NCBI GenBank assembly: GCA_021292105.1 | Contig: CM037874.1 | Location: 58,320,539-58,384,538, forward strand | DNA: 64,000 bases | Direction: 5' to 3' | DNA from: Anadara kagoshimensis | Taxonomy: Eukaryota > Mollusca > Bivalvia > Arcoida > Arcidae | Shown: in pieces, positions 1 through 38,407 of the stretch | Numbering within the stretch: position 1 is the stretch's first letter | Layout: the number at the start of each line of letters is the position of its first letter | Program-made: the position numbers and the translations under genes | The notes under the pieces: model-generated | Told to the model about the DNA's origin: nothing | Seen by the model: only the letters and a program-made list of their open reading frames with translations | Database searches by the model: none

Positions 1-1462
1 GAACTTTTGTAGCAATAATGACCACTTCCTTGTATTCACGACACAAATAACATAAAGTGGCCAGTAGTAACATCCCGGTACATTTATCTATGTCCATACA
101 GTTTTGTACAATGAAAGATCTTAATCCCTTTAATTGTCTGTAACGACTTTTATTTGACCCAGTCATTATTATTGTCTGATACAATAGTTGAACGAGGTGT
201 ATTGCCATATTGTGGTTAAATATTTTAAGTAACGATCTGTCTACGGTATTAGATGAAGTTTGTTCCAACTCATCAATAACCTTCAGTACTTGAATACTGT
301 CTTTAAAATCTGCAAAATAGAAGGAATATTTAATTCTTCTCGCATATTCCCTATCAACTAGATATTCTCTTTCTGCATAAGACAATATATTTTCTTTAGG
401 TATCACCCCGTTCACGCCAGAGAACAAACACAGTTTCTGGTGATAAAGTTTACTCAGATAATAGCATAATGTCCTTCCTTTATCTTCACAAAACCTGCCC
501 TTAAACATGTTATCTCCCTTTATGAAATAGTTCGGACAATTTCCATCACTCACGCATTTGATTAATCTGCCTATACATAGGAAGAAACAGTTCCAGAGGT
601 TATCTTTGTTCCATATAACACATTCTTCTTCAATACAGAAAAATAGGATTGTTTTCATGAAATATGAACAGAGTAAATCTCTAACTTGTTCATTTGTGTT
701 TAATAATTTTTTTAAATAAACCTTGAGCAAACCATAACACAGAATCTGTGTATGGTTCATGGACTGGACAAGTTTTCTTTCGGCATTGGGAAAGGAAATC
801 CGCCATTGCATATGGTTATCATCTGCGTTTAAATTCCCTTTAGGAATAACTACGCATCCATCATGAACAATCTCCACGATCAAATCACGTGATGGCCAGT
901 TATTCTTTCTGTCTCTGTCAATCCATTCCGCTGCCACTGGTGGCCAGGTTTTGCAAAATAAACAAAACAATCCATCAACATCATTTCCGCCTGGTAACGT
1001 AAATGCTGCACATGGTCCATGACCTACAAAATTAGGAATGAAATTTCGATATTCCTCAACGAACTGATCACGGAAAAATAAACTAGACAATATAAAACCA
1101 TCACCAGTTTCCGACATTGCCGAGAAAATTTCCTTATTGTTCCTCATACTTTCATGACAGTAAAGTCTAACATATCCTGGATATTCACCGTCTGTCTGTA
1201 TTATGATATCGCTGTCTGATGAAGAGGGCTGGTCTGGATAAGACACAGATATACCATTAAGAACTTGCATTACATCTGAATCACTTCCCGGCATCTCAAA
1301 TCCCTCGGACCTACTTCCCTTCCATATATATGTATACTCCCCTTGAGCCCTATTGTAAATCTTGTCTAGCAGTGCAATACCTTGCCTTCTGATAAGAAAT
1401 TGTTCTTCTGTCCCAACACATCTACAAAGTTTATTCCACACCATGTTCGAAAAACGTTCCAT
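1..1462 (-). CDS. cGAS-like receptor / Mab-21 domain protein (partial, C-terminus off the window)
   Basis: One long open frame reads from an ATG at 1462 down to position 1 with no stop, giving 487 residues, and it continues outside the window. An in-frame TAA lies two codons upstream of this ATG, which supports the start. The N-terminus reads MERFSNMVWNKLCR. A nucleotidyltransferase signature GSRSEGFEMPGSDSDVM sits at about residues 49-65, with Asp61 and Asp63 as likely metal ligands, followed by a GCVVIPKG motif typical of Mab-21 proteins and a helical C-terminal half with LCYYLSKLYHQKLC. The family includes cGAS and invertebrate cGLRs, which make cyclic dinucleotides after sensing nucleic acid and signal through STING. 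Other Mab-21 proteins have no known activity. The catalytic-type residues look intact, but activity is inference. The visible part has no intron. The gene stands alone, 7.9 kb from ERK and divergent from it. Confidence 0.85.
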   Translation of the reverse strand, partial: MERFSNMVWNKLCRCVGTEEQFLIRRQGIALLDKIYNRAQGEYTYIWKGSRSEGFEMPGSDSDVMQVLNGISVSYPDQPSSSDSDIIIQTDGEYPGYVRLYCHESMRNNKEIFSAMSETGDGFILSSLFFRDQFVEEYRNFIPNFVGHGPCAAFTLPGGNDVDGLFCLFCKTWPPVAAEWIDRDRKNNWPSRDLIVEIVHDGCVVIPKGNLNADDNHMQWRISFPNAERKLVQSMNHTQILCYGLLKVYLKKLLNTNEQVRDLLCSYFMKTILFFCIEEECVIWNKDNLWNCFFLCIGRLIKCVSDGNCPNYFIKGDNMFKGRFCEDKGRTLCYYLSKLYHQKLCLFSGVNGVIPKENILSYAEREYLVDREYARRIKYSFYFADFKDSIQVLKVIDELEQTSSNTVDRSLLKIFNHNMAIHLVQLLYQTIIMTGSNKSRYRQLKGLRSFIVQNCMDIDKCTGMLLLATLCYLCREYKEVVIIATKV

Positions 1463-1914
1463 ATTTTAACAAACAGGCAAACTTGTCCCAGTCCAGTAGG
1501 TACAAAAAAGTAGTCAATCCTAACACAAATACATTTATGACTCAAACGTTCGTCTTTTTCTATTAATTCTTTCACTTCATTCTGTACCGTTATCGACAGG
1601 AGCTCTATGTTCAAACTTACATCAGTCCGTTAAATAACCAGATATGTGGAAGAATTAGGGAATTCCCATAATTTTTGACAAACTTTAAATCCATTGATCC
1701 GTAAGCAGGGTATTTAACATGAAATAATTACTTGCCAAATGCTTTGTTAGGTAATAAAATAAACTGTATTCATTAATAAAAGAACCCCGATTTATTTAAA
1801 GTTTGTAGCTACAAGTTAATAATTTAACATCAGAGTGGCATCATTTAGGTTAGAGGTATCCTAATGTACAGTGTCCATTATAAGTCATGGGGTCATTTGG
1901 AAAAGGCCTTAAAA

Positions 1915-2045
1915 CCGATGCCCCGTGACACGGGCAATCCAAATGTCAAAATTTCTGTCATTTCACCTATAACTGTTGGCGTCTCTATATAAGTGAAATA
2001 TTCTTGACTGTGACGTAAAACTCTATTCAATCCACCAATCAGTCT
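1915..2045 (+). mobile_element. SINE 3' fragment
   Basis: The stretch ends with the module gtgaaatattcttgactg followed by gacgt and Aaac, the 3' tail seen in the full SINE copies at 31.6 and 48.3 kb. The tRNA-like head is absent, so the copy is 5'-truncated. Confidence 0.6.
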
Positions 2046-2510
2046 AGATTCCATATTTTCAGTTACATTTCACACCTTTAGATTTCCGTCTTCAAGGGTT
2101 TGCCTCAAACTCTCATAATTAAAACAAGTAAGATAAAATATTGTGCATGTTGTTCAAATTTTTATAAAATCCTACATACTTTTTGAAATCAGACATTGAG
2201 CTGCATATGGCATTGTATATTAGGACACTTCTTGGTAGAATAATGTAAAATGTGGCTACACTTTCAGAAAAAGGAGGTTTAAGTAATAATGAATTTGGTT
2301 TAGCTTCAGTAAATAATATAATGTCACGTGAAGGGTGTTACTTTACCGTGTTACTATGAATAGATTTCAAAATAAATCATTATTATATTTTGTCCTTGTC
2401 AGAGCAGTGATCCCAGTCAATACTAAATCTATACTATATTTTGGTCCAAGGTATGCTCATTATTGTTGCTTGAAATTCAAATTTGACAACCCAATAGTGA
2501 AGTTGCGTAA

Positions 2511-2514
<4 letters not shown>

Positions 2515-2557
<43 letters not shown>

Positions 2558-2567
2558 TATATATATA
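2515..2567. repeat. TA microsatellite
   Basis: Nearly pure TA dinucleotides run here with one slip (ataata). A second copy of the SINE tail follows directly at 2568-2626. Confidence 0.95.
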
Positions 2568-2834
2568 GGTGAAATATTCTTGACTGTGACGTAAAACTCT
2601 ATTCAATCCACCAATCAGTCTAGAATATATGCTCGTAATTTCAATAAAACAGTTTTGTTTTATTCGTTTGTATGTGTCATACTTACAACTTTAAATAAAT
2701 GACTAAAGATAATATTTCTATCTTATTATAAATTTAAAGTACAAGTTTCACCATATTCATTTTTATAAACTGCCTAGAAATTTTTTGACAATTGTGTTAT
2801 AGCTGTATATAAAATTTGAAATATAACCTCCACA

Positions 2835-2925
2835 AGAGAAGAAAGGTCAGGTGCTCTGGAAGAGTAAGCACTCCGTTTAGCTAGCTACATCCGCCACGTG
2901 TAAAACCAATCCAATATTCTTACTT
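2835..2925 (-). repeat. Left inverted arm of a repeat that flanks the 32-bp minisatellite
   Basis: The segment with ggaagagtaagca and ccgccacgtg is the reverse complement, with divergence, of 4850-4935. The same family recurs on the plus strand at about 51470-51620. Confidence 0.6.
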
Positions 2926-2959
2926 AACAGCACCTTACCCCTTTTTGTTATCTTTCAGT

Positions 2960-4785
2960 TCTTGACCAATTCTGACTAATGTCATCTATCTTCTTACATT
3001 CCAACACCTGAACCATTCCTTGTTTTCTTGTACCAGCTGGCCTAACTCGACTCGTTATCTCAGAACACCTGACCAGTCTAGTCTTGTTACACCAGAACAC
3101 CTTACCAGTCTAGTCTTGTTACCCAAGAACACATTACCAGTCTATTCTTGTTACCTTAGAACACCTGACCAGTCTAATCTTGTTACCTCAGAACACCTGA
3201 CCAGTCTAGTCTTGTTACCTTAGAACACCCGACCATTCTAGTCTTGTTACCCCAGAACACATTACCAGTCTAGTCTTGTTACCTTAGAACACCTGACCAG
3301 TCTAGTCGTGGTATCCCAGAACACCTGACCAGTCTAATCTTGGTACCCAAGAACACCTGACCAGTCTAGTCTTGTTACCCCAGAACACATTACCAGTCTA
3401 GTCTTGCTACCCCAGAACACATCACCAGTCTAGTCTTGTTACCTTAGAACACATCACCAGTCTAGTCTTGCTACCCAAGAACACCTGACCAGTCTAGTAT
3501 TGTTTCTTCAGAACACCTTATCATTCTCTTCTTGTTACCTTAGAACACCTGACCAGTCTAGTCTTGTTACCCCAGAACACATTACCAGTCTAGTCTTGCT
3601 ACCCCAGAACACATCACCAGTCTAGTCTTGTTACCTTAGAACACATCACCAGTCTAGTCTTGCTACCCAAGAACACCTGACCAGTCTAGTCTTGTTTCTT
3701 CAGAACACCTTATCATTCTCTTCTTGTTACCTCAGAACACCTGATCAGTCTAGTCTTGTTACCCAGAACACTTGATCAGTCTAATCTTGTTTCCTCAGAA
3801 CACCTTATCATTCTGTTCTTATTACATCAGAACACCTGGCTTATCTCGTCTTGTTAGCTCAGAGGAACTTACAAGACAAGTCTTGTTTCCTCACAACACC
3901 CTGCAATTTCGTTCTGTTTCCTCAGAACAGTCTTGTCCCGTTACCTCAGAACACCTGATCAGTCTGGTCTTGTTACCTTAGAACACCTTATTAGTCTAGT
4001 CTTGTTCCCTCAGATCTCATTGCTAATCTCGTCCTGTTACTTCGGAACACCTTACAAGTCTTGTTTTATTACCTTAATGCACCTGATCAGTCTATTCTCG
4101 TTACCGCAGAACACCTTACTAGTCTTTCTGTTACCTCGGAAAACCAGACCAGACTGGTCTTGTTACCTCAGAATACCTTACCTGTTTCGTCGTGTTACAT
4201 CAGAACACCTTACTAGACTGGTCTTGTTACCTCGGAAATCCTGACCAGTCTTTCTGTTACCTCGGAAAACCTGACCAAACTCGTCCTGTTACCTCAAAAT
4301 TCCTGACCAATCTCGTCTTGCTACCCCTGAACACCTGACCAAATCGTCTTGTTACTTAAAACACCTTACCAGTCTAGTCTTGTTACCCCAGAACACCTTT
4401 CCAGTCTTTGTCTTGTTACCTTAGAAAACTTGACCAATTCCGTCTTTTTACCCCAGAACGCCTGGCCAATTTCGTCTTGTTGCCTCAGAACACCTTACCA
4501 GTCTTGTCTTATTACCTCAGTGCACCTTACCAGTCAGTCTTGTTACCTCAAAGCACCTGACCAATTTCGTCTTGTTGCCTTAGAACACCTTTCCAGTATG
4601 GTCTTGTTACTTCAGAATACTTTACCAGTCTAGCCTTGTTACCTCAGAACACCTTACCAGTCTAGTCTTGTTACTTCAGAACACTTGACCAATTCCGTTT
4701 TGTTACCTCAGAACACCTGACCAATTTCGTCTTGTTACTTCAGAACATCTAACCAGCCTCGTCTTGGTATTTCAAGCTTATTAAG
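2960..4785. repeat. 32-bp minisatellite, about 55 copies
   Basis: The unit is roughly ccagtctagtcttgttacct followed by cagaacacctga (32 bp). Copies diverge toward both ends. A longer block of about 185 bp is duplicated (around 3390-3545 and 3575-3730), showing higher-order expansion. Several short ORFs run across it, but they are periodic shadows of the repeat. Confidence 0.95.
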
Positions 4786-4839
4786 GTCCTCAAAAAGTAT
4801 CTGTATCCAAAATTATTCTGAATATAGTTGTTGTCCCAT

Positions 4840-4960
4840 AGTTCCATGTTCATTCCATTCTCACGTGGTGGGTGTATCTAGGTCAAAAGGAGATGCTTAC
4901 TCTTCTGGGGTACCCGGCCTCACTTCCATGGCGGAAGTTCACGTGTTTAACTTAATTTTA
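4840..4960 (+). repeat. Right inverted arm of the repeat around the minisatellite
   Basis: It contains cacgtggtgggtgtatc, gcttactcttctgggg and cggaagttcacgtg. It matches 51520-51620 in the same orientation and 2835-2925 in reverse. Confidence 0.65.
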
Positions 4961-5834
4961 AAGTTTTAACTTTGCTTTTCTTTATTTTTTAATATTCGGC
5001 ATGTTTTATTATAATTGTTTACTACTTCGTTCAGATTGGGCGTTAAACATTTTACATATGGTAGAGATAGGAAATAGGAAATTATTAGTGCAAGCGAGAC
5101 AACTCTTGTTAATTTTTCGAACCTCTCTCTCTCTCTCTCTCAATAAAATCAATTTAAAACATTTTGTACATAATATCATCTTTTAAGTGACCAAGGATCA
5201 TTTTAAACACGTAACCAAAAGCAATGTCACAACTGGGAAATTGAATGGCGCGTAAAATGTAAAATTATTAAATGAGTTGTCATCTACAGTTCCTGTGGAG
5301 TAGCGTGCACATAATTTTTTGATAAAAAAAACTAATCCAGTCTGTCTATGTACAAATAAAAAAAAAAAATTACGAAAATAAAACTATAATTTTTTTCAAG
5401 TCTTAAACAGAAAATTTCGTGTCGCCCCTAGTCTAGTAGTTATCAATTATTTAAGCCAATGGGTTTGTCTAACTCGGATAATAAGCCGTGTACATTTTCC
5501 TGGGATGCATGTGAGCCCAAATACCCGGGTCCAATTGAAATTACTACATAAGATATGAAGAATGACTTCAGGGTCAACAACTTCATTTTCCCCAATTAGG
5601 TATTTAAACTTTAATCCAAGACCATATATGAATTCAAAACAGAATAAAATAGAACAATAAAAGGTGGACTGGTTGATCGAGTTGTGGAAAGGTGTAGACA
5701 ACGCTCGATGTTGCTTTACTTCTTGTTCCAAATGAGCTAAAAGTTAGTCCATAATCCATAGATCAGGTTTACTATCAATCTTTGTTCAATAGAGCTTTTG
5801 CTTCACACATTATATCAGAGATTTAATTATATTT

Positions 5835-6010
5835 TACGTCCAAGTTAAGAATATATCACTTATAATAAATATCGAGACGTCACCAGCTGTAGGTGAAATG
5901 ACAGAATTTTACCTTTGCAGTGTGCTCAGGGCAACAGTTCTTTAACGTTGTGTAACATCCACTGTGAGACGGGCATAAGTTTGATTTCTCGTCCGAAGGA
6001 TCTTGACAAA
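5835..6010 (-). mobile_element. SINE fragment (minus strand)
   Basis: The order of pieces (acgtccaagtt, cacttat, cgagacgtcaccagctgtag, ttctttaacg) is the reverse complement of the 3' half of the full SINE at 48.3 kb. No tRNA-like head is seen. Confidence 0.55.
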
Positions 6011-6492
6011 AAATCCGAATTTTAACCCCCTTTTTACCCATGTAAATATTGATTAAGAATACAGAAAAATGCACCAAATTGCTCAATTTTTTCCAAATTT
6101 TCCAGGGGTTGGTGAAGCATGACCCTGTATCTTAGTTAGGACACGACCACGGCGCGATTGGTGTCTTTGGCACCAGGCTTGCACATTCATTCCTTTCACG
6201 CTATACCACTGCAGTTCTCTCCTGTTGTCGTACATTCAAGAAAATATTTTAAGATGGTATGATTTTGTTTTACTCAGTTTATCAGGTTTAGGCTTTAGTG
6301 TGAAATTTAAAACTATTTATATAATTATGTTAGTGGCCTAATCAAAGTTCTGCATATTTTATCAATTCAGTATGCAAGTTTTGGACTACAGATCAAATTT
6401 AACCTTAAAAACCAGTCACAACTTCTATAAAATTATATAGGTCTAAAGTAAACAAGGAAAATCCAATTTACATTACGCCCCAGTCATGATTG

Positions 6493-6678
6493 CAGTGTTC
6501 ATTTTAGAAGGGTCCATGGAGACATTGATTCCTTATTTTGTCAAGTGGACCCATTTTTAAGGTCCAATTAGTGGGCCATAATCAACATTACATGAATGCA
6601 AAAATGTTGACGTTATGGTGTTTTAAATAGAAGATTTTGAAAATGGACCCTTCTGAAAAAATGCTAGATTGACCACTG
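6493..6678. mobile_element. Short inverted-repeat element (CAGTG ends)
   Basis: It starts cagtgttcattttagaag and ends tagattgaccactg, so the ends are imperfect inverted repeats. Related copies lie in KIF22 intron 5 at about 59205-59365 and 61225-61335. The CAGTG termini resemble hAT-type non-autonomous elements; the superfamily is inference. Confidence 0.55.
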
Positions 6679-6924
6679 ATAACATCTTTCAGTCTATACC
6701 GCGGTCTTTATCTGAGATGATGGAGAAAACCGGGTTATCGGTAAAAAACAACGACCTTGTCCAATTGAATACACGGACACAAGACATGATCATGTGAGTT
6801 ATTTGAAAATTAATGTTAATTCTTAGTCAAAGACGTTATTTAATTACACCAGTAAGAATTCTAGATGAATACTACAAGTATAGCATTGATTCATAGAATG
6901 AGGGGATGGGGGTTCACGTCCCGA

Positions 6925-7195
6925 ACCAGAATATTTCACTTATATTGGGATGTCACCAGTTTAAAAGTGTCGGTTGTTTTATTTAATCCGTTTGTATTGT
7001 GATTATGGCCATGTGGGGTTTGCGCTCTTTAGCTTGCAATGCAATGAACATAGGCATTGGTCGTTTAAGCGTCCGATGGACCCGCGACTTTCATTTCTAA
7101 ATGCCGAGTGCGTAGTGCTTTAGGAATTAATGGTCAGTAACTACTCATATTTTCAAGTCTACCAATCAGGGTTCGAACCACTACTTGGGCTAAAA
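6925..7195 (-). mobile_element. Degenerate SINE (minus strand)
   Basis: It carries the reversed SINE tail (agaatatttcacttat, then ttgggatgtcaccag), the body piece gactttcatttctaaatg, and a reversed B-box-like gggttcgaacc near 7168. Confidence 0.5.
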
Positions 7196-7998
7196 TGAAG
7201 CAAAAACTCTTCACGAATGAGCTACTGTATTGACAAAACCAGTAGAAAACAGGTTGTAATTGTAATGGGATGTCATTACGAAGTCCCCCGAACGAAGCAA
7301 TAAGGCTTTTGGTTGCAATATCCTTACTTCAGCTTTAACTTTGGTACTTATAACATCAGCAATCAGACATCACCTTAAAGACGGTGGAGGAAACCGGAAT
7401 AGCCGGAGAAAACCACTGACCAAGCAAACTGACAAACTTTCTCGCCGCGACTAGAATCTGCCCGAGTGGAATCTGGACCTAGGCGGTGAAAGGCGATGTG
7501 GACAGTTGGTGCGTTTTTAGACCACGGGGACTTTATGTTAATGTTGGGGAATTTCTATTTGATACAATTTAGTGAATAAAAAGTAAAAAGCACGAAAACG
7601 TTTAAGAATGGTATATAATAACTCTCATAAAAGATGCCGTGACAATGATAAAAATAAGATAAAATAAATCTAGTCAAACTAATAATCAATAATAGATGAT
7701 CATGAATTCATCATTAGAGCCAGAACGTTCAGCTTTAAACAAAAAGTTTGGTGTTATTGTATAATTGTATTGCCGTGATGTCTTCTCAGTTCTAATAGTC
7801 TTTAGCCTCTCTGACCCGTGCCGTTGTTGTTTCTTCATCTTTTGTGTGCCTTGTGATTGGGTCCCATACAGTTATCCGTTCGATGACTTTGTCTGATGGA
7901 ATTAAATGATTTTATTACTTTCAGACTCAGTGTAAATTGATTCAATCAAAAGTAAAAATACTAGAAACGTAAACCGTACACAGTGGACAGTCTAAACA

Positions 7999-8037
7999 TT
8001 ATGACGTCATAACTTCTGTATAACTTTATGACGTCAT
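7999..8037. promoter_or_regulatory. Two palindromic CRE/ATF-like sites
   Basis: TTATGACGTCATAA occurs at 7999-8012 and ATGACGTCAT at 8028-8037. Each contains the palindrome TGACGTCA bound by CREB/ATF/bZIP factors. They lie 1.3 kb upstream of the ERK start. Function is inference. Confidence 0.35.
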
Positions 8038-8257
8038 CAGACAGGTGCGCGCTGCTCTCTATCTACCAGCTCCTTCGAGTGTTGAAAGCACACTGCAAAA
8101 TTGTGTTTTTTTTATTTAAAGAAGCTAATTCGTTGCCCATCCATCTAAGATTATATTTAAACTTTGGAATAATTATTTTTCACAGAACTTCAGACTTGAT
8201 TTCGTCATTTTCAACAGGATGCATAATCTTTCACTGAAAAAAAATGATGAGTAAGTG

Positions 8258-8465
8258 AGTAATGGTGTTTAACGTCAAAGTCAAGAATATTTCACTTATA
8301 TCGAGACGTCGCCAGCTATAGACGAAGGTGCAGAAATTTGCCTGTGCGTTGCGCTGATGGCATTATACAGCAGGGTTCTTTAACGTGCCAAGCCCACCGT
8401 GGCACGGGACCTCGTTTGTTTTAAGTTCCTATCCAAAAGAACCGTGACTTTCATTTCGTAATGAT
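8258..8465 (-). mobile_element. SINE fragment (minus strand)
   Basis: It starts gtgtttaacgtcaaagtcaa and runs through cgagacgtcgccagc, cagcagggttctttaacg and ggcacgggacctcgtttg, matching the reverse complement of the SINE body at 46.2-46.4 and 48.4-48.6 kb. Confidence 0.7.
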
Positions 8466-9271
8466 GAAAAAATGATGACTGTTCACATCATCCACGTAAG
8501 CTAATAAAGTAAGCATCAGTTTCAAAATCATTCCTTAACTTAAATTTTCTTGATAATTTTGTCAATTTATATTTATATACATATGTATATTGTATATGTG
8601 AATTATGTATTTTTCTATATAATGTAATGTAATGTAATGGATAACATTGCTATTGTGGTTTTTCCAATAAAATTATTATTATTATTATTATTATTTTTAA
8701 GATAAGTTCCGGAATTTAAGGTGTCATTTTGAAGATCGCTTCTAAAGCTAAAAACATAACGTTTTCGTTTTGTCAAAAACAATTATAAATAGCTAAAAAA
8801 AAATATGCTAAATTTAGGTTAAGGAAAAACTAGTCCAGGAATGTCGTGATGATTATGAAGCTGACCACTGACCACTATACCCGGTGTATTAAGTTTGATG
8901 TATCATGATAGTTCCAGGCGTTTGCAAATGTGGATTTTTTTATTATGTGTTTAGCAAGTCTATGGTAATGACATTCATCACATTTTCCTAGGTATTGTCT
9001 TCCGAGACATCTGGTCTCATTTCGCATTAATTCTATAAATTTTTAATTTTTCATCATTTTGTCTAATTCAAGTTTTATTTTATTTTATATATAAATTTCA
9101 TTTATTTATTTATTTTTTTATTTTTATTGTTTATTTATTATAACAACTGAAAAAATATTTATTTCAATTATGTATATTTTGTCTGTAAAGACGTAAAATT
9201 AACTGGTCACCGGTAAACTCTATTTATGTCACCATCAAATGTACAAAAATAATCCAACAACATGAGATGCA

Positions 9272-9296
9272 TGACGTCAAAGCAGAAATCACGTGA
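9272..9296. promoter_or_regulatory. Candidate ERK promoter motifs: CRE and E-box
   Basis: TGACGTCA lies at 9272-9279 and the palindrome TCACGTGA at 9289-9296, 31-55 bp before the ERK start codon. The first fits CREB/ATF and the second bHLH-zip factors (USF/MITF type). The transcription start is unknown, so they could lie in the promoter or in the 5' UTR. Confidence 0.4.
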
Positions 9297-9326
9297 TCAC
9301 GCTTGCTACCGAATGACATTTTCAAC

Positions 9327-36129
<26,803 letters not shown>

Positions 36130-36177
36130 GAGGTCACAGTGTCGTAATTTTGATATTTTGTATTTGTAGGTCATTAA

Positions 36178-37446
36178 AGGTCACCGGTCACCAAATTTAT
36201 CAATTTTGTATTTTGCATTCCAATGGGTAGAATAGTCAATATTGATGTGTCTGACGGTTTCCCACACCTTACATTTACCTGTAATACACTAAAACCATAC
36301 CTGAACGAACTGCTAATACTCGGTAGTTTCCGTCACCGCTCGTAACTTTCCGGCGACCTAATTGATGACGTACATGGTGTTAAGCTGCTGAGGAAAGACA
36401 CACTACCTATATATGTATCCATATATTACATGTGGGTTTGTGTGGCGTTTTGAAGGGTTTTAAAGTTTGATTTCAAGTCAAAATGATATATTTTGTGAAG
36501 TTTGGAGATAATAAAATCACAATGACCGATGAACATGTTTTTTCCACAAATTTCAGAACAAATTAAAACCAGATTTACACAAGTCCTTCATGCAGCTTTC
36601 TAGTTGTTTTGAATGTATTCAGATTAAATATTACGAGATAAGTCGGGAAAATATGAGTGATATAATCATTTAAGACAATTCTATTATGAATGAATTAAGT
36701 CTAATAAATAGATTTTAAACAATTTTAATTTTCAAAATTAGTTTAATTCAGTAATTCAATCAGCTCACACATTCAAACAAAGACGTGTATGTCTTGTTCA
36801 AATTAACCAATCTTATTTGACTTTAATTTATTCGATTTTCAGAATCCATCAAAAATGACAAATAACATTTACCGGGTATATCATAAAGATAATCACACGT
36901 GTCAATTAATGTTGCATATTGTAAGGTAAACTCTGTTGATTACAGGTGGTAGACAGGATGTTTCCTAGTGTACTGTAGCATATTGATAATCTCTTAATTA
37001 TACTGGTATGTGAGGGATGTAAATCACACTTTAAGCGATATAAATTTATTGTGAATAAAAGAAAGAAAGTTTCACTCGAGTTTTGAGTCCTTAAATAGTC
37101 GAGCATAATCCCACTGGTATCACATTTTGATGACGTTTTTTTAATCCCATTAAAATTAAGCGTAATAAAGTTATCATATGAATTATTTTTTATTTTACCA
37201 TGGAAACAATAATGATTATTATTATTATATTATTATTTTGTTTAAACTTACTGCAAATAAGAAATAGGAAGCTATTGAATTGAAATAGTTTTCATATTTA
37301 TGTAATACTGGGGTGAAATATTTTATTTGAGAGACAATAACAAATTATTTTTTAAACCTTTATTTTGATAATTTAGTTGTACAAAAAACTACAGGTCTTG
37401 GACCCAGTTCTACCCGAAAACGTTTTTTTTATTCATTACATGGGTA

Positions 37447-37480
<34 letters not shown>

Positions 37481-38407
37481 CTTGATTTTAATCTAAAAAG
37501 GAATTAAAAATTGGACAAATATGAATCAAAATTATTATTCATTATGATAAATAGATAAAAATAAATAAATAAATGAATGACGTAAATAAATAAATAATTA
37601 ATTAATTATTTAATTAATTAATCAGTGATATGTAAAGATAATTAAAATGATATTAAATATTAATAAAAATTAATGTGAACAATATTTTAAAAAAAACGGA
37701 AATATGTGTCTTTTATTATTTGTTATGATAAATAATAAATAAATAAATAAATAACGTAATTAATTAATTAGTTAATTATTTAATTGATTAATCAATCAGA
37801 GATAAGCAAAGATAATTAAAATGATATTAAATATTCATGAAAATTAATATGAACAATATTTTAAATAAAAAACGGAAATTTGGGTTCTTTTATTATTTGT
37901 TGTGATAAATAAATAAATAAATAAGAAAATAAATATCAAAATAAATGTAAAATTATGTTTTGTAAAAATATTAGTAAATAGTATATCATACTTAGAGCAA
38001 ACACAAATATAGTTTTTTTTCTTGATTTATTTCTTATTATTATGTTTATTTTTTATTTATTTTTTTCTGCTGAAGGAAACTGAAATACCCAATGCTAAAA
38101 TATATATATATATATAAAAACACTAGAAGTTATTTCCGATTTATCTGGGTAATAAATGCAGTTCACTATACAAGCTTCATTTCCTAAATAGCTTGGATAA
38201 CACCTTCTGCGTCACTTCCGGTTTTGTGCCTTCTTACTACCAAAGGGAGATAATACAGATTTTCAACAGTTTCAGGGCTTTAATTTACGCTGTAGAAAAG
38301 GACAGAAATGATTAAAAAATGTTATTTGTGGCTAAATCGACTTTTTATGATGTAATCTTTCGGATAATAGTACTAAAAAAAATTCGGTTTTTGGTGACCG
38401 GTGACCT
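36178..38407. mobile_element. TTAA-flanked DNA transposon, non-autonomous (2230 bp)
   Basis: Perfect 18-bp inverted ends (AGGTCACCGGTCACCAAA and its reverse complement) are flanked by TTAA at 36174-36177 and 38408-38411. TTAA targets are known for piggyBac and Kolobok elements. The interior is AT-rich with AAT/TAAA microsatellites and no transposase ORF. Confidence 0.88.
37445..37960. repeat. AAT and AAAT microsatellites within the transposon
   Basis: Runs of aataat (about 37449-37479) and several taaa/aatt arrays appear, with a duplicated block of about 190 bp (aatgatattaaatattaat and aatgatattaaatattcatg contexts). Confidence 0.85.

Larger units (their letters stand above)
1463..2820. other. 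Intergenic upstream of the cGLR gene
   Basis: No conserved coding sequence is seen. It holds two copies of a SINE 3' tail (about 1915-2045 and 2568-2626) that share the run TCTTGACTGTGACGTAAAAC, and a TA microsatellite between them. An ORF that overlaps the cGLR start in another frame shows no family features. Confidence 0.5.
4961..9260. other. Intergenic between the cGLR gene and ERK
   Basis: No exon of a recognisable gene is seen on either strand. The region holds a short CT run (about 5126-5140), SINE pieces at 5835-6010, 6925-7195 and 8258-8465, a small inverted-repeat element at 6493-6678, two palindromic CRE-like sites near 8.0 kb, an ATT microsatellite at about 8667-8692 and an AT-rich stretch at 9040-9140. 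Confidence 0.6.

Noticed and set aside
1366-1614. An 82-codon minus-strand ORF overlapping the cGLR start
   Set aside because: It is in another frame than the cGLR protein, and the cGLR frame has its own ATG with an upstream stop; no domain was seen.
3020-4633. Several plus-strand ORFs with repeated TPDQSSLVTPEHL-like peptides
   Set aside because: They follow the 32-bp minisatellite; the period is not a multiple of three and frames break often.
2960-4785. A CRISPR-like array
   Set aside because: The units are contiguous without unique spacers, and the genome is an animal's.
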